Source of the DNA: Lachnospiraceae bacterium | GTDB taxonomy: Bacteria > Bacillota > Clostridia > Lachnospirales > Lachnospiraceae | Assembly (NCBI GenBank): GCA_017634455.1 | Contig: JAGBNK010000007.1 | Location: forward strand, 1 to 48,228 | Length of the DNA stretch: 48,228 nt | Direction: 5' to 3' | Shown: piece after piece, positions 46,391 through 48,228 of the stretch | Position numbering within the stretch: position 1 is the stretch's first letter | Layout of the letters: each line of letters opens with the position of its first letter | The notes under the pieces: generated by a model | The model's input: the letters and a program-made list of their open reading frames with translations, nothing else | Told to the model about the DNA's origin: nothing | The model's database searches: none | Made by a program: the position numbers and the translations under genes

Positions 46391-47155
46391 TTACTTTTCA
46401 ACTAAAATATCAATCTTACAATTATATTCTTTCAATTTATCTGTAATCTCAATAAATAAGTCTATTTCTTTTTGTGTCATTATTTCAGTGTCAAGAACCT
46501 TTTTCTTTTTAAAACCTTTCTTATTATTTGTTGGTACATCGACATATTTAAATGGAAAATCTCCACTCTTTAATCCGAAGCATGGCAAGCCTCCATTTGA
46601 AATATGTTGATAACGCTGAATTATGTGGTCTGGATTATTATCAATTTCCTGTTGAATACGTTTTTCAAAACATCCCAACCCACGGTTAGCATTTTCAATT
46701 CTAAAACATCCCTTTGTTGTACAATACTTTGTACTCGGACCAATCAAACCATAAAAAACTTTATTAATGTCAGAAATATAATAAACTTCAGTTAAAATAA
46801 AAAACTTATATATTCTAATTTCATCACCGCATACTCTTTTTTCCCAAAAACCAGGAATCACCAATAAAATGCATAATACAGGTATTATTGTTGCAATAAC
46901 TGTAAAAAATAATGATATATTTTTTGCATGCTGCATTCTGCAACCTATAATTATAACACTCCACATAATAACCCATACTACTAACAACGGCCATTCAGTT
47001 AAATCCTGTTTTATTACAAAACTGTTTATATTCAATTTTGACTCTTTCTTTTTTCTCTTTGCCTGATTTCTCATACAAATAATAGAAATTACAGCAGGCA
47101 ATATAAAAATAAGCAAATAATCTTTTATTATTATTTCAATAATTTTTGTCATCAT
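46391..47155 (-). CDS. Membrane protein of unknown family; candidate immunity protein for the Rhs toxin
   Basis: The 254-residue protein has three predicted membrane helices (about 11-28, 55-73 and 82-103) and a long, mostly cytosolic, Lys-rich domain containing NPDHIIQRYQHISNGG and FPFKYVDVPTNNKKGFKKKK. I do not recognise the family. The ATG at 47155 (preceded by AAAGGAG) lies 16 bp after the Rhs stop, so the two are probably cotranscribed. Genes in this position usually encode immunity proteins; the base composition is AT-rich like the toxin end. The membrane location would fit a toxin that acts at or enters through the membrane, but this is inference. Confidence 0.6.
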   Translation of the reverse strand: MMTKIIEIIIKDYLLIFILPAVISIICMRNQAKRKKKESKLNINSFVIKQDLTEWPLLVVWVIMWSVIIIGCRMQHAKNISLFFTVIATIIPVLCILLVIPGFWEKRVCGDEIRIYKFFILTEVYYISDINKVFYGLIGPSTKYCTTKGCFRIENANRGLGCFEKRIQQEIDNNPDHIIQRYQHISNGGLPCFGLKSGDFPFKYVDVPTNNKKGFKKKKVLDTEIMTQKEIDLFIEITDKLKEYNCKIDILVEK

Positions 47156-47171
47156 AGTCTCCTTTATTATA

Positions 47172-48228
47172 TCAAGCCATTGCTTCTATCCATTTTCCCT
47201 TTAATATTCGATAAGCTCTTTCATAACCATCTATATCAGATTCTAGACATTCCTTTCCTGTTAGAGAAGATAATCCTCCTTGAACAATTGATTTAAAACT
47301 ATTTTTTGCAGCCCTATTAAAATAACTAGCTGTACGCTTTCTAATTTCACTCACAGAATTACCTTTTATTCCATTTCTAACTGTTTTCCATGTAACTTCT
47401 GTATCTAATGTTTTCGCCCTCGTTAACGCAGTCCTATAATATCTATCCCCTTTCTTTCCTATCTGGGATAAATGAGTCTTATCAAATAATTTATTTAATT
47501 CTTTAGTTACAGGTAATTTTTTCATTTTAGCACCTAATTTTCCAAAAACAACATCCGTCGCTGTCCCAGCCACAACATCTACTGCAATTTCCTTGGCTGA
47601 ATCACCGTGTGCTAATCCTGAAGTAATTCGCTGTACATTATTACCAACACTAGTCGCAGCTATATTTGCTGGCGTACCTGGTACAGCAGCCGCTGGGCAT
47701 GCGCCTATAATCGCACCAGTCACAGCGCCGCCAAGAGCTGCAGATCCTACATCTGATAAATCAATTTTTGTTATATCACCTTTATTCTCTATCAATTGAG
47801 CGCCTAATTCAAAGACTCCCGCAACAGTACCTCCAACAATTGCCCCTGCTATAACAGTCGGCATTTTACCGTCTAAATCAACATAATCTTTTGAACGATT
47901 CCAGCAATAAGCATAGGCATTTAAGGATATTGGAAGTATGATATTTCCTTTTATCTTATCCTCACTCACAAATCTACCAATACTTGCATCGTATCTTCTG
48001 GCTTGAGCGAAGTAGGTGTCGCCTACGGCTTCTTTCTGATAGCCAGTGTAACTCAGTGGTTGGAAGCGATTTCTTGCATCGATAATATTGCAATACTCCT
48101 GGCCAAATTCATCATAAGCATATGCTTCTTCTAAGTCGCCTCGCTGGTTGATTACCGACATCGGGCTTCCCAAGTCATCCTGAATGAAGTAATCATCTCC
48201 TACAGCTCTGCTCAATCCTACTACATTA
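47172..48228 (-). CDS. RHS/YD-repeat protein, C-terminal core end plus variable toxin-like tail; 5' end beyond the right edge
   Basis: Rhs proteins are large filament or shell-forming proteins that deliver a variable C-terminal toxin to neighbouring cells. The frame is open through the right edge; the visible 352 residues include the Rhs core end (YFIQDDLGSPMSVINQRG, FGQEYC, LSYTGYQ, YFAQARRYDASIGRFVSEDKIKG, LNAYAYCWNRSKDYVDLDGK), where the core usually stops. The tail after DGK (about 230 residues) has a Gly/Ala-rich hydrophobic segment (IAGAIVGGTVAGVFELGA), common in pre-toxin regions, and a basic C-terminal domain of about 110 residues (KGDRYYRTALTRAK, EIRKRTASYFNRAAKNSF). I do not recognise the toxin domain. 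A downstream orphan membrane gene is the likely immunity partner. Confidence 0.88.
   Translation of the reverse strand, partial: NVVGLSRAVGDDYFIQDDLGSPMSVINQRGDLEEAYAYDEFGQEYCNIIDARNRFQPLSYTGYQKEAVGDTYFAQARRYDASIGRFVSEDKIKGNIILPISLNAYAYCWNRSKDYVDLDGKMPTVIAGAIVGGTVAGVFELGAQLIENKGDITKIDLSDVGSAALGGAVTGAIIGACPAAAVPGTPANIAATSVGNNVQRITSGLAHGDSAKEIAVDVVAGTATDVVFGKLGAKMKKLPVTKELNKLFDKTHLSQIGKKGDRYYRTALTRAKTLDTEVTWKTVRNGIKGNSVSEIRKRTASYFNRAAKNSFKSIVQGGLSSLTGKECLESDIDGYERAYRILKGKWIEAMA

Overview
The window looks like chromosomal core DNA of a low-GC anaerobic Firmicute, most likely a Lachnospiraceae of the Butyrivibrio/Pseudobutyrivibrio/Roseburia type. The evidence is a CIRCE-controlled hrcA-grpE-dnaK operon, a class III (Firmicutes-type) fructose-1,6-bisphosphatase, a giant 2-hydroxyacyl-CoA dehydratase activase-like protein, an argC-argJ-argB-argD cluster, SPxTG-type surface anchoring, chemotaxis and GGDEF proteins, and strong AGGAGG ribosome binding sites. 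The genus is an inference. No rRNA, tRNA, CRISPR array, transposase or phage gene is visible. Nearly all genes lie on the minus strand; only rpsT and the large activase gene are on the plus strand.

Layout, left to right. 1-2462: heat-shock operon (dnaK partial, grpE, hrcA) with a perfect CIRCE operator. 2503-5742: hemW and lepA, separated by a compound set of hairpins. 5743-6442: a 38-bp tandem repeat, then the promoter, folded leader, TTG-start rpsT and terminator. 6505-16690, transcribed leftwards: comEA-like lipoprotein, response regulator, histidine kinase, GerMN lipoprotein, comEC, a 147-bp tandem array of palindromes, a PD-(D/E)XK-type nuclease gene, a GNAT gene and holA. 16833-21754: arginine operon with promoter, ArgR-like sites and terminators. 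21816-26376: a lipoprotein, a sortase-anchored surface protein and a chemoreceptor. 26570-32355: fbp, a DUF2225 protein, glnS and a rhomboid-like membrane protein with a zinc ribbon. 32649-36929: activase fusion. 37019-41410: GGDEF protein, cell-wall amidase, Cys-rich small protein, acyltransferase. 41571-46300: four-gene ABC efflux operon behind a promoter with a palindromic operator. 46391-48228: 3' end of an Rhs/YD-repeat toxin gene with a downstream candidate immunity gene.

How genes work together: HrcA represses its own operon through CIRCE. ArgC, J, B and D make ornithine with acetyl recycling through ArgJ. ComEA (DNA receptor) and ComEC (DNA channel) flank a two-component system and a GerMN lipoprotein. 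Two HlyD adaptors, an ATPase and a MacB-like permease form an export machine. The Rhs C-terminus and the next gene look like a toxin-immunity pair.

The best candidate for something undescribed is at 8058-9502: a nuclease-like gene (conserved E, D and E-H positions) directly downstream of four ~147-bp repeats. Each repeat holds two long inverted repeats and a Shine-Dalgarno-led 11-codon mini-ORF whose stop overlaps the next start codon. The block sits between comEC and holA, genes that are commonly neighbours. A second theme is tandem duplication of 30-40 bp in intergenic regions; in two cases (argB, comEA) the repeat unit is the 3' end of the gene itself.
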